Of a DNA stretch of 64,000 nucleotides, positions 18,931-28,475 are shown piece after piece (within the stretch, counting starts at the first letter, position 1; every line of letters begins with the position of its first letter). A program made the position numbers and the translations under genes. Origin of the DNA: Brenneria sp. hezel4-2-4 (lineage in GTDB: Bacteria > Pseudomonadota > Gammaproteobacteria > Enterobacterales > Enterobacteriaceae); assembly GCF_013155275.1 (NCBI RefSeq), contig NZ_JABJXS010000003.1, forward strand, positions 434,001 through 498,000, written 5' to 3'. The notes beneath the pieces were generated by a model. The model saw nothing but the letters and a program-made list of their open reading frames with translations, ran no database searches and was not told the origin of the DNA.

Positions 18931-20574
18931 ATGGCTAATCATCCCCGAGCCGGACAGCCTACCCGGCAAAGCGATTTAATCAATGTGGCGCAGTTGACGT
19001 CACAATATTATGTTCTGCGTCCGGAAGTAGGGAATGCGGCGCATGCAGTGAAGTTTGGCACCTCCGGCCATCGCGGTAGCGCGGGGCGTCATAGTTTTAA
19101 CGAAGCGCATATTCTGGCGATAGCCCAGGCCATTGCCGAAGAGCGTAAAAAGCAAGGCATCAGCGGCCCGTGCTACGTCGGCAAGGATACCCATGCGCTG
19201 TCCGAACCGGCCTTTATTTCGGTATTGGAAGTGCTGGCGGCAAACGGCGTGGATGTCATCGTCCAGCAGGATAACGGTTTCACTCCGACGCCCGCCGTCT
19301 CCAATGCCATTCTGGTACATAACCGTCAAGGCGGCGCACAGGCGGACGGCATTGTTATCACCCCGTCTCACAATCCGCCGGAAGATGGCGGCATTAAATA
19401 TAATCCGCCAAATGGCGGCCCGGCGGATACCAACGTCACCAGCGTGATCGAACAGCGAGCGAATGCGCTGCTGACCGATGAACTGCGGGATGTGAAGCGG
19501 ATTACGCTGGAGCAAGCCTGGAAGAGCGGTTACGTACACGAACAGGATTTGGTGCAACCTTATGTTGAAGGGTTGACCGGCGTGATTGATATGGCCGCCA
19601 TTCAACGTGCGGGCCTGAAACTGGGCGTCGATCCGCTGGGTGGTTCAGGTATTGCTTACTGGCAGCGCATCGCCGAGCATTACAAACTGGATCTGACGCT
19701 GGTGAATGATGCCGTCGACCAGACTTTCCGCTTTATGACGTTGGATCATGACGGCGTGATCCGCATGGACTGTTCGTCGGTGTCGGCGATGGCCGGGCTG
19801 CTGGCGCTGCGTGACAAGTTTGATCTGGCGTTTGCCAACGATCCTGATTATGACCGCCACGGCATCGTCACGCCGGCCGGCCTGATGAATCCGAACCATT
19901 ATCTGGCGGTATCCATCAATTATCTGTTCCAGCATCGTCCGCAGTGGGGTCAGTCGGTTGCGGTGGGGAAAACGCTGGTTTCCAGCGCGATGATCGATCG
20001 CGTGGTGGCGGATCTGGGGCGTAAGCTGGTGGAAGTGCCGGTCGGCTTCAAATGGTTTGTGGATGGTCTGTTTGACGGCAGCTTCGGCTTCGGCGGCGAG
20101 GAAAGCGCCGGCGCGTCATTCCTGCGCTTTGACGGCACGCCGTGGTCAACGGATAAAGACGGCATCATTATGTGTCTGCTGGCGGCGGAGATTACGGCGG
20201 TGACCGGTAAAAATCCCCAGCAGCATTATGACGAGCTGGCAAAACGCTTCGGCGCGCCAAGCTACAACCGTATCCAGGCGCCGGCGACCCATGCGCAAAA
20301 AGCGGCGTTATCCCGCTTATCGCCGGAACAGGTGTCAGCCGATACGTTGGCGGGCGATCCCATCACCGCGCGTTTGACGGCGGCGCCGGGTAACGGCGCG
20401 GCGATTGGCGGACTGAAAGTGATGACCGATAACGGTTGGTTCGCCGCGCGCCCTTCCGGTACTGAAGAGGCCTATAAAATCTACTGCGAAAGTTTCCTGG
20501 GCGCCGAGCACCGGGAACGGATTGAGAAAGAAGCGGTAGAGATTGTCGGCGCGGTACTGGCGAATACCCAATAA
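18931..20574 (+). CDS. pgm: Phosphoglucomutase, alpha-D-glucose specific
   Basis: A 547-residue enzyme interconverting glucose-1-phosphate and glucose-6-phosphate for UDP-glucose, glycogen and envelope sugar synthesis. The phosphoserine loop is [18 protein letters not shown], the metal-binding loop is [11 protein letters not shown], the sugar-binding loop is GFGGEESAG and the phosphate-binding loop is [13 protein letters not shown]. Length equals E. coli Pgm (546). It is probably cotranscribed with seqA. Confidence 0.97.
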   Translation: MANHPRAGQPTRQSDLINVAQLTSQYYVLRPEVGNAAHAVKFGTSGHRGSAGRHSFNEAHILAIAQAIAEERKKQGISGPCYVGKDTHALSEPAFISVLEVLAANGVDVIVQQDNGFTPTPAVSNAILVHNRQGGAQADGIVITPSHNPPEDGGIKYNPPNGGPADTNVTSVIEQRANALLTDELRDVKRITLEQAWKSGYVHEQDLVQPYVEGLTGVIDMAAIQRAGLKLGVDPLGGSGIAYWQRIAEHYKLDLTLVNDAVDQTFRFMTLDHDGVIRMDCSSVSAMAGLLALRDKFDLAFANDPDYDRHGIVTPAGLMNPNHYLAVSINYLFQHRPQWGQSVAVGKTLVSSAMIDRVVADLGRKLVEVPVGFKWFVDGLFDGSFGFGGEESAGASFLRFDGTPWSTDKDGIIMCLLAAEITAVTGKNPQQHYDELAKRFGAPSYNRIQAPATHAQKAALSRLSPEQVSADTLAGDPITARLTAAPGNGAAIGGLKVMTDNGWFAARPSGTEEAYKIYCESFLGAEHRERIEKEAVEIVGAVLANTQ

Positions 20575-20580
20575 GCGAAT

Positions 20581-20605
20581 GGCGCTGCGATGCAGCGCCT
20601 TTTTT
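20581..20605 (+). terminator. Terminator after pgm
   Basis: GGCGCTGC-GAT-GCAGCGCC followed by TTTTTT, seven bases after the pgm stop and just before the convergent transporter gene. Confidence 0.93.
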
Positions 20606-20612
20606 ACAGCGG

Positions 20613-21041
20613 CTATCCCAGCGCCACCATCAACGCGCCGGCAGAAATCAATGCCACGCCGGCGGCGGCCATCAGCGAAATCTTTTCACCCAGTAATATC
20701 ACCGCCAGCACCACGGCAAATACCACGCTGAGCTTGTCAATCGGCGCCACTTGCGCGACGTTGCCGTTTTTCAGCGCGACAAAGTAAAACAGCCACGACA
20801 TGGCGCCGGCCACACCGCTGAGCAGGATAAACAACAAGGCTTTTTTGTTGGCGATGACCTCGCCGACCAGCGCGGTTTTCCCTTGCGCAATCACCACGCC
20901 GATCAGAAATAACGCCATTACCACGGCGCGGATAGCGGTTGCGGTATTGGCATCCAGATTTTGCAGGCCGATTTTTCCAAACAGGGCGACCAACGCGGCG
21001 CACAGGGCAGAAAGCAAGGCATAGATTAACCAGCTACTCAT
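20613..21041 (-). CDS. Half-size EamA/DMT transporter
   Basis: A 142-residue membrane protein with about five hydrophobic helices. The pattern KIGLQNLDANTATAIRAVVMALFL, GAMSWLFYFVALKNGNVAQVAPIDKLSVVF and LGEKISLMAAAGVALISAGALMVAL is typical of single-domain EamA proteins (about 140 residues), half the size of usual ten-helix drug/metabolite transporters. Such halves are thought to work as homodimers. The substrate is unknown. It is not part of this locus in E. coli. Confidence 0.85.
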   Translation of the reverse strand: MSSWLIYALLSALCAALVALFGKIGLQNLDANTATAIRAVVMALFLIGVVIAQGKTALVGEVIANKKALLFILLSGVAGAMSWLFYFVALKNGNVAQVAPIDKLSVVFAVVLAVILLGEKISLMAAAGVALISAGALMVALG

Positions 21042-21383
21042 GATATGAAATCCCTGAATAAGAAAAGAGAAAGGTGAAAAATAAGCATGCTACGCCGGGT
21101 GGGCCGTCGACAACCAGATTTACGGTGTAAAACGTTAACCCCTCGACGTTTCGGTTAAAAGGCGGCTAATCCTTAACGTCTATTATGTTTATTTTTAACC
21201 AATTAGTAACTTAATGACCTAATAGAGAAAATTTTGGCGATTATTTGATCTTTTTCTGGTCCGATGAGTAGTAAACTTTCACTAAAAGCGGTAAAGTTTT
21301 AACCAATTTCCCTGTTCTGCTTTTATCGTGACGGTGAGTCGCCTGCCGAGAACGGTAACTCACCCCTTTGGAGGAGGATCGTT
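21042..21383. other. Intergenic region before ybfA
   Basis: 342 bases without a gene. The middle is A/T-rich and should carry the ybfA promoter. Near the end the ybfA leader can fold into GGTGAGT/ACTCACC (21333-21364). This hairpin leaves the ribosome binding site free. Confidence 0.5.
21333..21364 (+). other. Hairpin in the ybfA leader
   Basis: A perfect 7-bp stem GGTGAGT/ACTCACC enclosing 18 bases. It ends six bases before an unusually strong ribosome binding site GGAGGAGG (21370-21377). It may steady the leader or take part in translational control; nothing shows which. Confidence 0.45.
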
Positions 21384-21590
21384 ATGTCGCTCTATACTGC
21401 TTATCCTTTACACCGTATTCTCCTGCGCCGTATTGCTGTTATATGTATCGGTATCGCCGCGTTGCCGGTAATGCTGTTCCGACGCGATCGCGCGCGTTTT
21501 TATAGCTATCTGCACCGTGTCTGGTTGAAAACCAGCGATAAACCGGTCTGGATGGCGCAGTCAGAATCGGCGGCGTGTGATTTTTATTGA
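21384..21590 (+). CDS. ybfA: YbfA family small protein (DUF2517)
   Basis: A 68-residue protein. The C-terminal half, [30 protein letters not shown]...CDFY, is nearly the same as E. coli YbfA. The N-terminal third has one hydrophobic stretch (about residues 16-32, [16 protein letters not shown]), so it is probably a single-pass membrane protein. An eight-base perfect Shine-Dalgarno GGAGGAGG precedes the ATG by six bases. In E. coli the gene lies beside kdpFABC and rhsC, neither of which is here. The function is unknown. Confidence 0.92.
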   Translation: MSLYTAYPLHRILLRRIAVICIGIAALPVMLFRRDRARFYSYLHRVWLKTSDKPVWMAQSESAACDFY

Positions 21591-21705
21591 TATAGCGCTA
21601 TTTTGCCGGCTGCGGCGCGCTGGCTTCATTCGTATGCGGCCTTGAGCGCGCGTGGTATGAATGAATAGTTCGGATAAATTTGCTGTCGCACCCCATTTTT
21701 ATGTA

Positions 21706-21726
21706 ACCCTCGCTACGGCGGGGGTT
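21706..21726 (+). terminator. Terminator after ybfA
   Basis: CCCTCGC-TAC-GGCGGGGG is followed by TTTTT, about 115 bases beyond the ybfA stop. Confidence 0.75.
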
Positions 21727-21864
21727 TTTGCTTTATATAAGCCACACCGTTCTCACGTTCATGATTTGTTTCTTTAATTTCCCGCAATTTCCCTATCACG
21801 GCACAGGATCAGGGTGGGATCCGCTATGCTGAAAACAGAGGATTATTTTTTATAAGGGGAAATC

Positions 21865-22824
21865 ATGATGTTCAATCAGATCCCGGTTGGTATCAGCGCC
21901 TGCCTGCTTGGAAGCGCGGTGCGGTTTGACGGCGGGCATAAACGTCTGGCGTTTGCCGTTGAGCAACTGGCGCCATATTTCCATTTTGAGCCGGTATGTC
22001 CGGAACTCGCCGTCGGGTTACCGGTGCCCCGTCCGGCATTGCGGCTGATAAAAGACGCGGCGGGAAACATTACCCTGCGCGCCAGTAATGGTTCGCCGCT
22101 GGATATGACTCAACGGATGCAGCGCTTCTCCGCCGAAAAAGTCAGCCAGTTACAGCATCTGTGCGGCTATATTGTCTGCGCTAAATCGCCCTGCTGTGGT
22201 ATGGAGCGGGTAAAGGTCTATGATGCGTCGCAAAAAAATGCATGCAAAAGCGGTATCGGCCTGTTTACTCAGGCGCTGCTGCGCCAGATGCCCTGGCTGC
22301 CGGTAGAAGAAGATGGCCGTTTGCACGATCCGGGATTGCGGGAAAATTTTATCGAACGGGTTTATACGTTGCACGAGTTGCACCAGCTTTGGCGGCAAGG
22401 TCTTAGCCGCGGGGCGCTGATGGCGTTTCACAGTCGTTATAAACTGTTGCTGCTGGCGCATTCACAGCCGGAATACCGTGAGCTGGGGCGTTTTGTGGCC
22501 GGGATGGATCGGTGGGCGTCGTTGGATGAGTTTGTGGCGGAATATCGCCTGCGGCTGATGAAGCTGCTGACGCATCCGGCAACGCGGCGTAATCACACCA
22601 ATGTGCTGATGCACGTTCAGGGCTATTTCCGCCGCCAGCTTAGTCCCTCGCAACGACAGGAACTGACGCAACTCATCGACCGTTATCGACAGGGATTGCA
22701 ACCTCTGCTGGCGCCGATCACCCTGCTGAAGCATTACATGGCGGAGTATCCGGATGATTATCTGGCGGAGCAGCGTTATTTTGAGCCTTATCCGGAAGCA
22801 TTGCGGTTACGGTATGGTCACTAG
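21865..22824 (+). CDS. DUF523-DUF1722 fusion protein (TudS-like plus YbgA-like)
   Basis: 319 residues in two parts. Residues about 5-150 are DUF523: ISACLLGSAVRFDGGHK, CPELAVGLPVPRP and CGYIVCAKSPCCGM carry the conserved cysteines. DUF523 includes the thiouracil desulfidase TudS, which uses a 4Fe-4S cluster held by three cysteines, so an iron-sulfur desulfidase role is possible. Residues about 190-310 are DUF1722 (HSRYKLLLLAHSQPEYRELGRFVA, LRRNHTNVLMHVQGYF-like), the domain that makes up all of E. coli YbgA, also encoded beside phrB. The first ATG follows AAGGGGAAATC; a second ATG lies directly after it. It is 23 bases before phrB and probably cotranscribed. The true substrate is unknown. Confidence 0.9.
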   Translation: MMFNQIPVGISACLLGSAVRFDGGHKRLAFAVEQLAPYFHFEPVCPELAVGLPVPRPALRLIKDAAGNITLRASNGSPLDMTQRMQRFSAEKVSQLQHLCGYIVCAKSPCCGMERVKVYDASQKNACKSGIGLFTQALLRQMPWLPVEEDGRLHDPGLRENFIERVYTLHELHQLWRQGLSRGALMAFHSRYKLLLLAHSQPEYRELGRFVAGMDRWASLDEFVAEYRLRLMKLLTHPATRRNHTNVLMHVQGYFRRQLSPSQRQELTQLIDRYRQGLQPLLAPITLLKHYMAEYPDDYLAEQRYFEPYPEALRLRYGH

Positions 22825-22847
22825 TTTCCAACGAGTAAGGATGATGC

Positions 22848-24314
22848 ATGTCCACGCATTTGGTCTGGCTGCGTAATGATTTACGCATTACGGATAATTT
22901 AGCGTTGTATACGGCCTGCCAGGATCCGCAAGCCCGGGTTTTGGCGCTATTCATTGCGACGCCTCAGCAGTGGCGACAGCATGATATGGCGCCACGGCAG
23001 GCGGCTTTCCTGCTGGAGAATCTCCGGCTGGTACAGCAGGCGCTGGCGGAAAAAGGGATCGCGCTTTATTACCATGAGTGCGCTGATTTTTCCGCCGCGG
23101 CGAACTGGCTGGTGCAGTTTTGTCAGCAGCAGGCCGTGACGCATTTGTTCTACAACCGTCAGTATGAAATTAACGAATGTCGGCGCGACAGTCAGGTCGA
23201 GACGCTGTTGGCAGGAAGCGTCGAGTGTCGGGGATTTGACGACAGCCTGCTGTTGCCGCCCGGTAGCGTACTGACCGGCAATGGCGAGATGTACAAGGTA
23301 TTCACGCCATTCCGTCAGGCTTTCGTTAAACGCCTGCTGGAAGCCGATATCAACAGCGTTCCGGCGCCCGAGCAGAGAAGCGATGGCGCGATCGCTATCA
23401 CGCAGGCATTAACTCCGTTCAGCTATCCCCGGCAAGAGGTTGACCGGGATGTTCCTGCCGGTGAAACGGCGGCGCTGCGTCAGCTTCGCCGGTTTTGCCG
23501 TGAGCAGGTTCAGGATTATCCACGCCAGCGGGATTTACCCGCGCTGGCGGGAACCAGCAAGCTATCGCCTTATCTGGCGTTGGGCATCATCTCGCCGCGC
23601 CAATGTTTTAACCGTCTGCGCGCTGAATCCCCGGATATGCTGGAACAGCGCGAGAGCGGGGCGTTTATCTGGTTTAATGAGCTGATCTGGCGTGAGTTTT
23701 ATCGGCATTTACTGGTGTTCTGGCCGGATTTGTGCCGGCATAAACCGTTTATCGCCTGGACGCAATGGGTGCAATGGCGGCGCGCGCCTGACGTGTTGGC
23801 CGCATGGCAGCAGGGGAAAACCGGCTATCCGATAGTGGATGCCGCCATGCGCCAGTTGAATCAAACCGGCTGGATGCACAACCGCCTGCGTATGATTTGC
23901 GCCGGTTTTTTAGTAAAAGATTTACTTATCGACTGGCGTGAGGGCGAACGTTATTTTATGTCACAGTTGCTGGATGGCGATCTGGCGGCGAATAATGGCG
24001 GCTGGCAGTGGGCGGCCTCCACCGGCACGGACGCGGCGCCCTATTTCCGTATTTTCAACCCCACCACGCAGGGCGAGCGATTCGATCCGCAGGGAACCTT
24101 TATCCGCCGCTGGTTGCCAGAACTGGCAGAGGTGTCCGATAAAGATATTCACCAGCCTCATCGCTGGGCCGATCGACAGTCGCGCCAGTTAAACTACCCG
24201 CTGCCGATTGTCGATCATAAACAGGCGAGACAGCAGACGCTGGCGGCTTTTCAGGCGGCGAAAATGTCGGCCGGGGCGAATCACGATCACACAGAGAAGA
24301 GTAAGTATGCGTAA
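22848..24314 (+). CDS. phrB: Deoxyribodipyrimidine photolyase PhrB
   Basis: A 488-residue class I CPD photolyase (472 in E. coli) that splits cyclobutane pyrimidine dimers using light. The N-terminal antenna domain starts THLVWLRNDLRITDN. The FAD-binding domain contains TSKLSPYLALGIISPRQ, WREFYRHLL, TGWMHNRLRMICAGFLVKDLLIDWREGE and the signature NNGGWQWAASTGTDAAPYFRIFNP. It overlaps the start of ybgI by eight bases. E. coli ybgH/dtpD, which separates the two genes there, is absent. Confidence 0.97.
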   Translation: MSTHLVWLRNDLRITDNLALYTACQDPQARVLALFIATPQQWRQHDMAPRQAAFLLENLRLVQQALAEKGIALYYHECADFSAAANWLVQFCQQQAVTHLFYNRQYEINECRRDSQVETLLAGSVECRGFDDSLLLPPGSVLTGNGEMYKVFTPFRQAFVKRLLEADINSVPAPEQRSDGAIAITQALTPFSYPRQEVDRDVPAGETAALRQLRRFCREQVQDYPRQRDLPALAGTSKLSPYLALGIISPRQCFNRLRAESPDMLEQRESGAFIWFNELIWREFYRHLLVFWPDLCRHKPFIAWTQWVQWRRAPDVLAAWQQGKTGYPIVDAAMRQLNQTGWMHNRLRMICAGFLVKDLLIDWREGERYFMSQLLDGDLAANNGGWQWAASTGTDAAPYFRIFNPTTQGERFDPQGTFIRRWLPELAEVSDKDIHQPHRWADRQSRQLNYPLPIVDHKQARQQTLAAFQAAKMSAGANHDHTEKSKYA

Positions 24315-25050
24315 TAGCGATTTGGAAAAATTGATCAATCAACAGCTTAGCGTTGAAGCTTTTCAGGACTACGCGCCGAATGGCTTGCAGGTTGAAGGGC
24401 GCAGCGAGGTCAGGCGTATTGTCACCGGAGTGACGGCCTCTCAGGCATTACTGGATGCGGCGGTTGAATATCAGGCCGATGCCGTTCTGGTGCATCACGG
24501 CTATTTTTGGAAAAACGAATCGCCGATTGTGAGCGGCATGAAGCGTAACCGGTTGAAAACATTGCTGGTTAACGATATCAATTTATATGGCTACCATTTG
24601 CCGCTGGATGCGCATCCGCAGTTGGGCAACAACGCGCAACTGGCGGCGTTGCTGGAAATCGACATCCTGGGCGCCATTGAGCCGCTGCTGCCGTATGGCG
24701 AGCTGTTCCAGCCGCTGAGCGGCGAGGCGTTATGCCATCGTTTGGAAAACCGTCTGGGGCGTTCGGTGCTACATTGTGGGGATAATGCACCGCAACAGAT
24801 ACAACGCCTTGCCTGGTGTACCGGCGGTGGACAGGGTTTTATCGAGCAGGCGGCCAGGTTCGGGGTCGATGCCTTTATTACGGGGGAAGTGTCGGAGCAG
24901 ACGATTCATATCGCCCGGGAAATGGGGCTGCACTTTTTTGCGGCCGGACACCATGCCACTGAGCGGGGAGGCATCCAGGCGCTGGGAGATTGGTTGGCCG
25001 AGCAGCACGGTTTTGACGTGACCTTTATTGATATCCCTAATCCGGCCTGA
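24307..25050 (+). CDS. ybgI: NIF3-family metal-binding hydrolase YbgI
   Basis: 247 residues, the same as E. coli YbgI. It is a NIF3/DUF34 protein with a dinuclear metal site: the paired histidines in VLVHHGYFWKNESP and the C-terminal AAGHHATERGG supply ligands. Members are annotated as GTP cyclohydrolase 1 type 2 homologues, but the real substrate is not settled. The start is ATG at 24307 inside the last codons of phrB, so translation is likely coupled. An upstream in-frame extension has no support. Confidence 0.94.
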   Translation: MRNSDLEKLINQQLSVEAFQDYAPNGLQVEGRSEVRRIVTGVTASQALLDAAVEYQADAVLVHHGYFWKNESPIVSGMKRNRLKTLLVNDINLYGYHLPLDAHPQLGNNAQLAALLEIDILGAIEPLLPYGELFQPLSGEALCHRLENRLGRSVLHCGDNAPQQIQRLAWCTGGGQGFIEQAARFGVDAFITGEVSEQTIHIAREMGLHFFAAGHHATERGGIQALGDWLAEQHGFDVTFIDIPNPA

Positions 25051-25180
25051 TGGTTAATGCTTTTTTATTAAAGGCATAGGATTAAAAACGGCAAAAAACA
25101 GCATAAAAAGTCATTTTGGTATCTTTCTTGCTTTCCCCATAATCATAGGAAAGGCACACAACGCGATTCAGGAGAAAAGA

Positions 25181-25837
25181 TTGCAACGGGCACGATGTTA
25201 TCTGCTGGGCGAGAAGACCGTGGTTCTGGAGCTGGAACCGCCAATGACACTGCAAAGTCAGCAGCGCATCTGGGGGCTGGCCGAGCGTTTGAACCACCAT
25301 GAAGCGGTGCAGGAAGCGATTCCCGGCATGAATAACCTGACGGTTTTTCTGGCGCAGCCGCAACAGGTTGCGTTGGAGGCCATTGAGCGGCTGCAACGTT
25401 GGTGGGAAGAGAGCGAGTCATTGGTATTCGATCCCCGTGACATTGATATCCCGGTGGTGTACGGCGGCGAGTCGGGGCCTGATTTGGCGTGGGTGGCCGA
25501 TCACTGCAATATGACGGAAAAGCAGGTGGTGGAAGCGCATGCTTCCGCCCGCTATATCGTCTATTTTCTTGGCTTTCAGCCGGGGTTTGCCTATTTGGGC
25601 GGGTTGGATGAAAAATTGCACGCTCCACGCCGGGCCGATCCCCGCCTGAAGGTCGCCGCCGGATCGGTCGGCATCGGCGGCGCCCAGACCGGTATCTACC
25701 CGTTATCCACGCCAGGCGGCTGGCAATTGATTGGCCGCACCTCGCTGACCTTATTTAATCCACAGAGTATGCCGCCAACCTTGCTGCGCCCCGGCGATAA
25801 TGTTCGCTTTCTGCCGCAGAAGGAGGGCATATGCTGA
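25181..25837 (+). CDS. pxpB: 5-oxoprolinase subunit PxpB
   Basis: A 218-residue KipI-like subunit of the prokaryotic ATP-dependent 5-oxoprolinase PxpABC, which opens 5-oxoproline (pyroglutamate) to glutamate. Conserved segments are [85 protein letters not shown] and LRPGDNVRF. The start is TTG at 25181 ([11 protein letters not shown]), nine bases after AGGAG. Its stop overlaps pxpC by seven bases. Confidence 0.95.
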   Translation: MQRARCYLLGEKTVVLELEPPMTLQSQQRIWGLAERLNHHEAVQEAIPGMNNLTVFLAQPQQVALEAIERLQRWWEESESLVFDPRDIDIPVVYGGESGPDLAWVADHCNMTEKQVVEAHASARYIVYFLGFQPGFAYLGGLDEKLHAPRRADPRLKVAAGSVGIGGAQTGIYPLSTPGGWQLIGRTSLTLFNPQSMPPTLLRPGDNVRFLPQKEGIC

Positions 25838-26760
25838 AGATTATTCATGCCGGGCTGTACACCTCGGTACAGGATACCGGGCGGTTCGGCTTTCGCCGTC
25901 TGGGCATCAGTCAGTCCGGCGCGCTTGATATTCCCGCGCTGAAAATGGCCAATCTGCTGGTGGGGAACGCGGAGAATAGCGCGGCGTTGGAAATCACGCT
26001 GGGAAATTTCGTCGCCACCTTTACTTCGCCTTGCTGGGTCGCGCTGACCGGGGCGGACTGCCATGCCGTGCTGGATGGTAAACCGCTGTGGACCGGCTGG
26101 CGTTTCGCGGTGGAAGCCGGGCAAACATTAAAAATGCATTTACCGCGTCACGGTATGCGCAGCTATCTGGCGTTCTCCGGCGGCATTGAGGTGCTGGAAG
26201 CGTTAGGGTCGCGCAGTACCGATCTAAAGGCGGGTTTTGGCGGCTTTGCCGGGCGTTTGCTGAAGGATGGCGATGAGCTTTTGCTGGGAGCCGCGTCCCG
26301 ATTGCCGGCCAGGGAAACCGGGGTTAAGCAACTGCTGTTCGGAAATCGCGTACGGGCCTTGCCGGGGCCGGAGTATCAGGAGTTCAGCGAAGAGGCGCGG
26401 GAGGCATTCTGGCGTACGCCCTGGCACCTCAGCCCGCAAAGCAACCGGATGGGCTATCGTCTGCAAGGGCCGGAACTGCAACGAACGACGTTGCGTGAAA
26501 TGCCGTCGCACGGTTTGTTGCCGGGAGTGGTGCAGGTGCCGCATAGCGGTCAGCCGATTGTGCTGCTGGCCGATGCGCAAACCACGGGCGGCTATCCGCG
26601 TATCGCCTGCGTGATCGACGCCGATTTGTATCATCTGGCGCAAATCCGTCTGGGTGAACCGGTGCATTTTATCCGTTGTACGCTGGCGGAGGCTCAACAG
26701 GCGGCGCAGGAACAGCGGCGTTATCTGGAACAACTGGCGTGGAGGCTACATGGTTATTGA
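25831..26760 (+). CDS. pxpC: 5-oxoprolinase subunit PxpC
   Basis: A 309-residue KipA-like (carboxyltransferase C/D type) partner of PxpB. Characteristic stretches are [28 protein letters not shown] near the start, [33 protein letters not shown] and [26 protein letters not shown]. It overlaps both neighbours (pxpB by seven bases, pxpA by eleven), which points to coupled translation of the three subunits. Confidence 0.95.
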   Translation: MLKIIHAGLYTSVQDTGRFGFRRLGISQSGALDIPALKMANLLVGNAENSAALEITLGNFVATFTSPCWVALTGADCHAVLDGKPLWTGWRFAVEAGQTLKMHLPRHGMRSYLAFSGGIEVLEALGSRSTDLKAGFGGFAGRLLKDGDELLLGAASRLPARETGVKQLLFGNRVRALPGPEYQEFSEEAREAFWRTPWHLSPQSNRMGYRLQGPELQRTTLREMPSHGLLPGVVQVPHSGQPIVLLADAQTTGGYPRIACVIDADLYHLAQIRLGEPVHFIRCTLAEAQQAAQEQRRYLEQLAWRLHGY

Positions 26761-27487
26761 TCTGAATGCCGACCTGGGCGAAGGCGGCGAGAATGATGAA
26801 GCGTTGTTGAAATTGGTCAGTTCGGCGAATATAGCCTGTGGATTTCATGCCGGAGACGCACAGACTATGCGGCAGTCGGTGCGTTGGGGCATCGACTATG
26901 GCGTGGCGATTGGCGCCCACCCGAGCTTTCCCGATCGTGAAAATTTTGGCCGCAAAGAGATGCAGTTGCCCGCGGAGACGGTGTTTGCGCAGATGGTGTA
27001 CCAGATTGGCGCGCTGACCGCGATAGCGGCGTCCGAAGGGGGAAAGCTGGTTCACGTCAAGCCACATGGCATGCTCTACAATCAGGCCGCCCGCGAGCCG
27101 GCATTGGCGGATGCCATCGCCCGCGCGGTGAAAGTGATTAATCCGGCCCTGCGGCTGGTGGGATTGGCCGGCAGCGAGTTGATTCGGGCCGGACAGCGTT
27201 TAGGCTTGATGACCCGGCAGGAAGTGTTTGCCGATCGGTGTTATTTGCCTGACGGTTCTCTGGTGCCGCGTAAACAGTCAGGGGCGCTGATTAACAGCGA
27301 CGATCTCGCACTGGCCCAAACGTTGGAAATGATTCAGCGTCAGCGTGTGCGCGCCAGTGATGGTTCCTGGGTGAACGTACAGGCGGACACGGTCTGCATA
27401 CATGGCGACAGTCCGCATGCGCTGACCTTCGCGCGTAAGTTACGTAACTGTTTTTCCCAGCATCAGATTACCGTTGCCGCGGCATGA
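26750..27487 (+). CDS. pxpA: 5-oxoprolinase subunit PxpA
   Basis: 245 residues of the LamB/YcsF family, the subunit acting on the phosphorylated oxoproline. Motifs are [72 protein letters not shown] and [16 protein letters not shown]. The start is ATG at 26750 with GGAGG nine bases before it, inside the end of pxpC; 32 in-frame codons upstream lie in pxpC and are not used. The order pxpBCA-nei equals E. coli. Confidence 0.96.
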   Translation: MVIDLNADLGEGGENDEALLKLVSSANIACGFHAGDAQTMRQSVRWGIDYGVAIGAHPSFPDRENFGRKEMQLPAETVFAQMVYQIGALTAIAASEGGKLVHVKPHGMLYNQAAREPALADAIARAVKVINPALRLVGLAGSELIRAGQRLGLMTRQEVFADRCYLPDGSLVPRKQSGALINSDDLALAQTLEMIQRQRVRASDGSWVNVQADTVCIHGDSPHALTFARKLRNCFSQHQITVAAA

Positions 27488-27531
27488 ACGTCGCTGAAAG
27501 CCAATGTTGAGCAATAATTACGGAGCAATCG

Positions 27532-28326
27532 ATGCCGGAAGGACCTGAAATCCGCCGTGCGGCAGATATGCTGACGGCGGCGGTCGTCGGAAAGCCGTTG
27601 ACCCGCGTTTGGTTCGCGTTCCCTGAATTGAAGCCGTATGAGGCGGCGTTGACCGGGCAACGGATCGAGCGGATCGTGACGCGTGGAAAAGCCCTGTTGA
27701 CCTATTTCACCAATGGTCTGGTGCTTTACAGTCATAACCAGTTATATGGCGTATGGCGAGTGGCAGGTGCGGACGAGACGCCGGAAACGAAACGCGATCT
27801 GCGCGTCAGACTGGCAACGGCGGAGCGGGCCGCTCTGCTCTACAGCGCGTCTGACATTGAGATGCTGACGGTGGACGCGCTCTCCTCGCACCCGTTTTTG
27901 CAGCGCATCGGGCCTGATGTATTGGATCTCTCGCTGACGGCCGAGCAGGTCGGCGAACGGTTATTATCGCCGCGTTTTCGCCGCCGTCGGTTCAGCGGGT
28001 TATTGCTCGACCAGTCTTTTCTCGCCGGTCTGGGAAACTACCTCAGGGTCGAGATCCTCTGGCAGGCGCAACTGGCTCCACAGCATTGCGCGCAGGATTT
28101 GAGCAGTGAACAACGGCAAATTTTGAGTCAGGCGCTGCTTGATATCCCGCGTTTATCCTATAACACCCGTGGTGCTGTAGTAGATGAAAATCGGCATCAC
28201 GGCGCCGTTTTTTCTCTCAAGGTGTTCCATCGTGGAGGTGAAGCCTGCGTGCGGTGCGGGCATATCATCGAGAAAACCATGCTGGCGGCGCGCCCGTTTT
28301 ACTGGTGTCCCGGCTGTCAGAAATAA
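27532..28326 (+). CDS. nei: Endonuclease VIII Nei
   Basis: A 264-residue Fpg/Nei-family DNA glycosylase/AP lyase removing oxidised pyrimidines. After start-Met removal Pro1 is the nucleophile ([13 protein letters not shown], with the catalytic glutamate next to it), and RGKALL holds the conserved lysine. A helix-two-turn-helix lies around [14 protein letters not shown], and the C-terminal zinc finger is [25 protein letters not shown]. It is 44 bases after pxpA and convergent with gltA. Confidence 0.97.
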   Translation: MPEGPEIRRAADMLTAAVVGKPLTRVWFAFPELKPYEAALTGQRIERIVTRGKALLTYFTNGLVLYSHNQLYGVWRVAGADETPETKRDLRVRLATAERAALLYSASDIEMLTVDALSSHPFLQRIGPDVLDLSLTAEQVGERLLSPRFRRRRFSGLLLDQSFLAGLGNYLRVEILWQAQLAPQHCAQDLSSEQRQILSQALLDIPRLSYNTRGAVVDENRHHGAVFSLKVFHRGGEACVRCGHIIEKTMLAARPFYWCPGCQK

Positions 28327-28400
28327 AGAAAAGGGCAAGCCTGGCGTGTAGGGTTTCCAACTTTTCCCTGACAGGACAGGGGAGGGAGAAACTCAGCGTT

Positions 28401-28458
28401 AGCTCCCCCGTCTAAAACCGATGCCCAAGTTTAGGGATTCAGTTCAGTCGGGGGAGCT
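28401..28458. repeat. Inverted repeat between nei and gltA
   Basis: AGCTCCCCCG (28401-28410) and CGGGGGAGCT (28449-28458) are a perfect 10-bp inverted repeat with a 38-base loop. No T-run follows, but in this convergent gap it may serve as a two-way stop or mRNA 3' shield. It could also be a small dispersed repeat. Confidence 0.6.
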
Positions 28459-28475
28459 GGGAGGGAGCGACCCGG

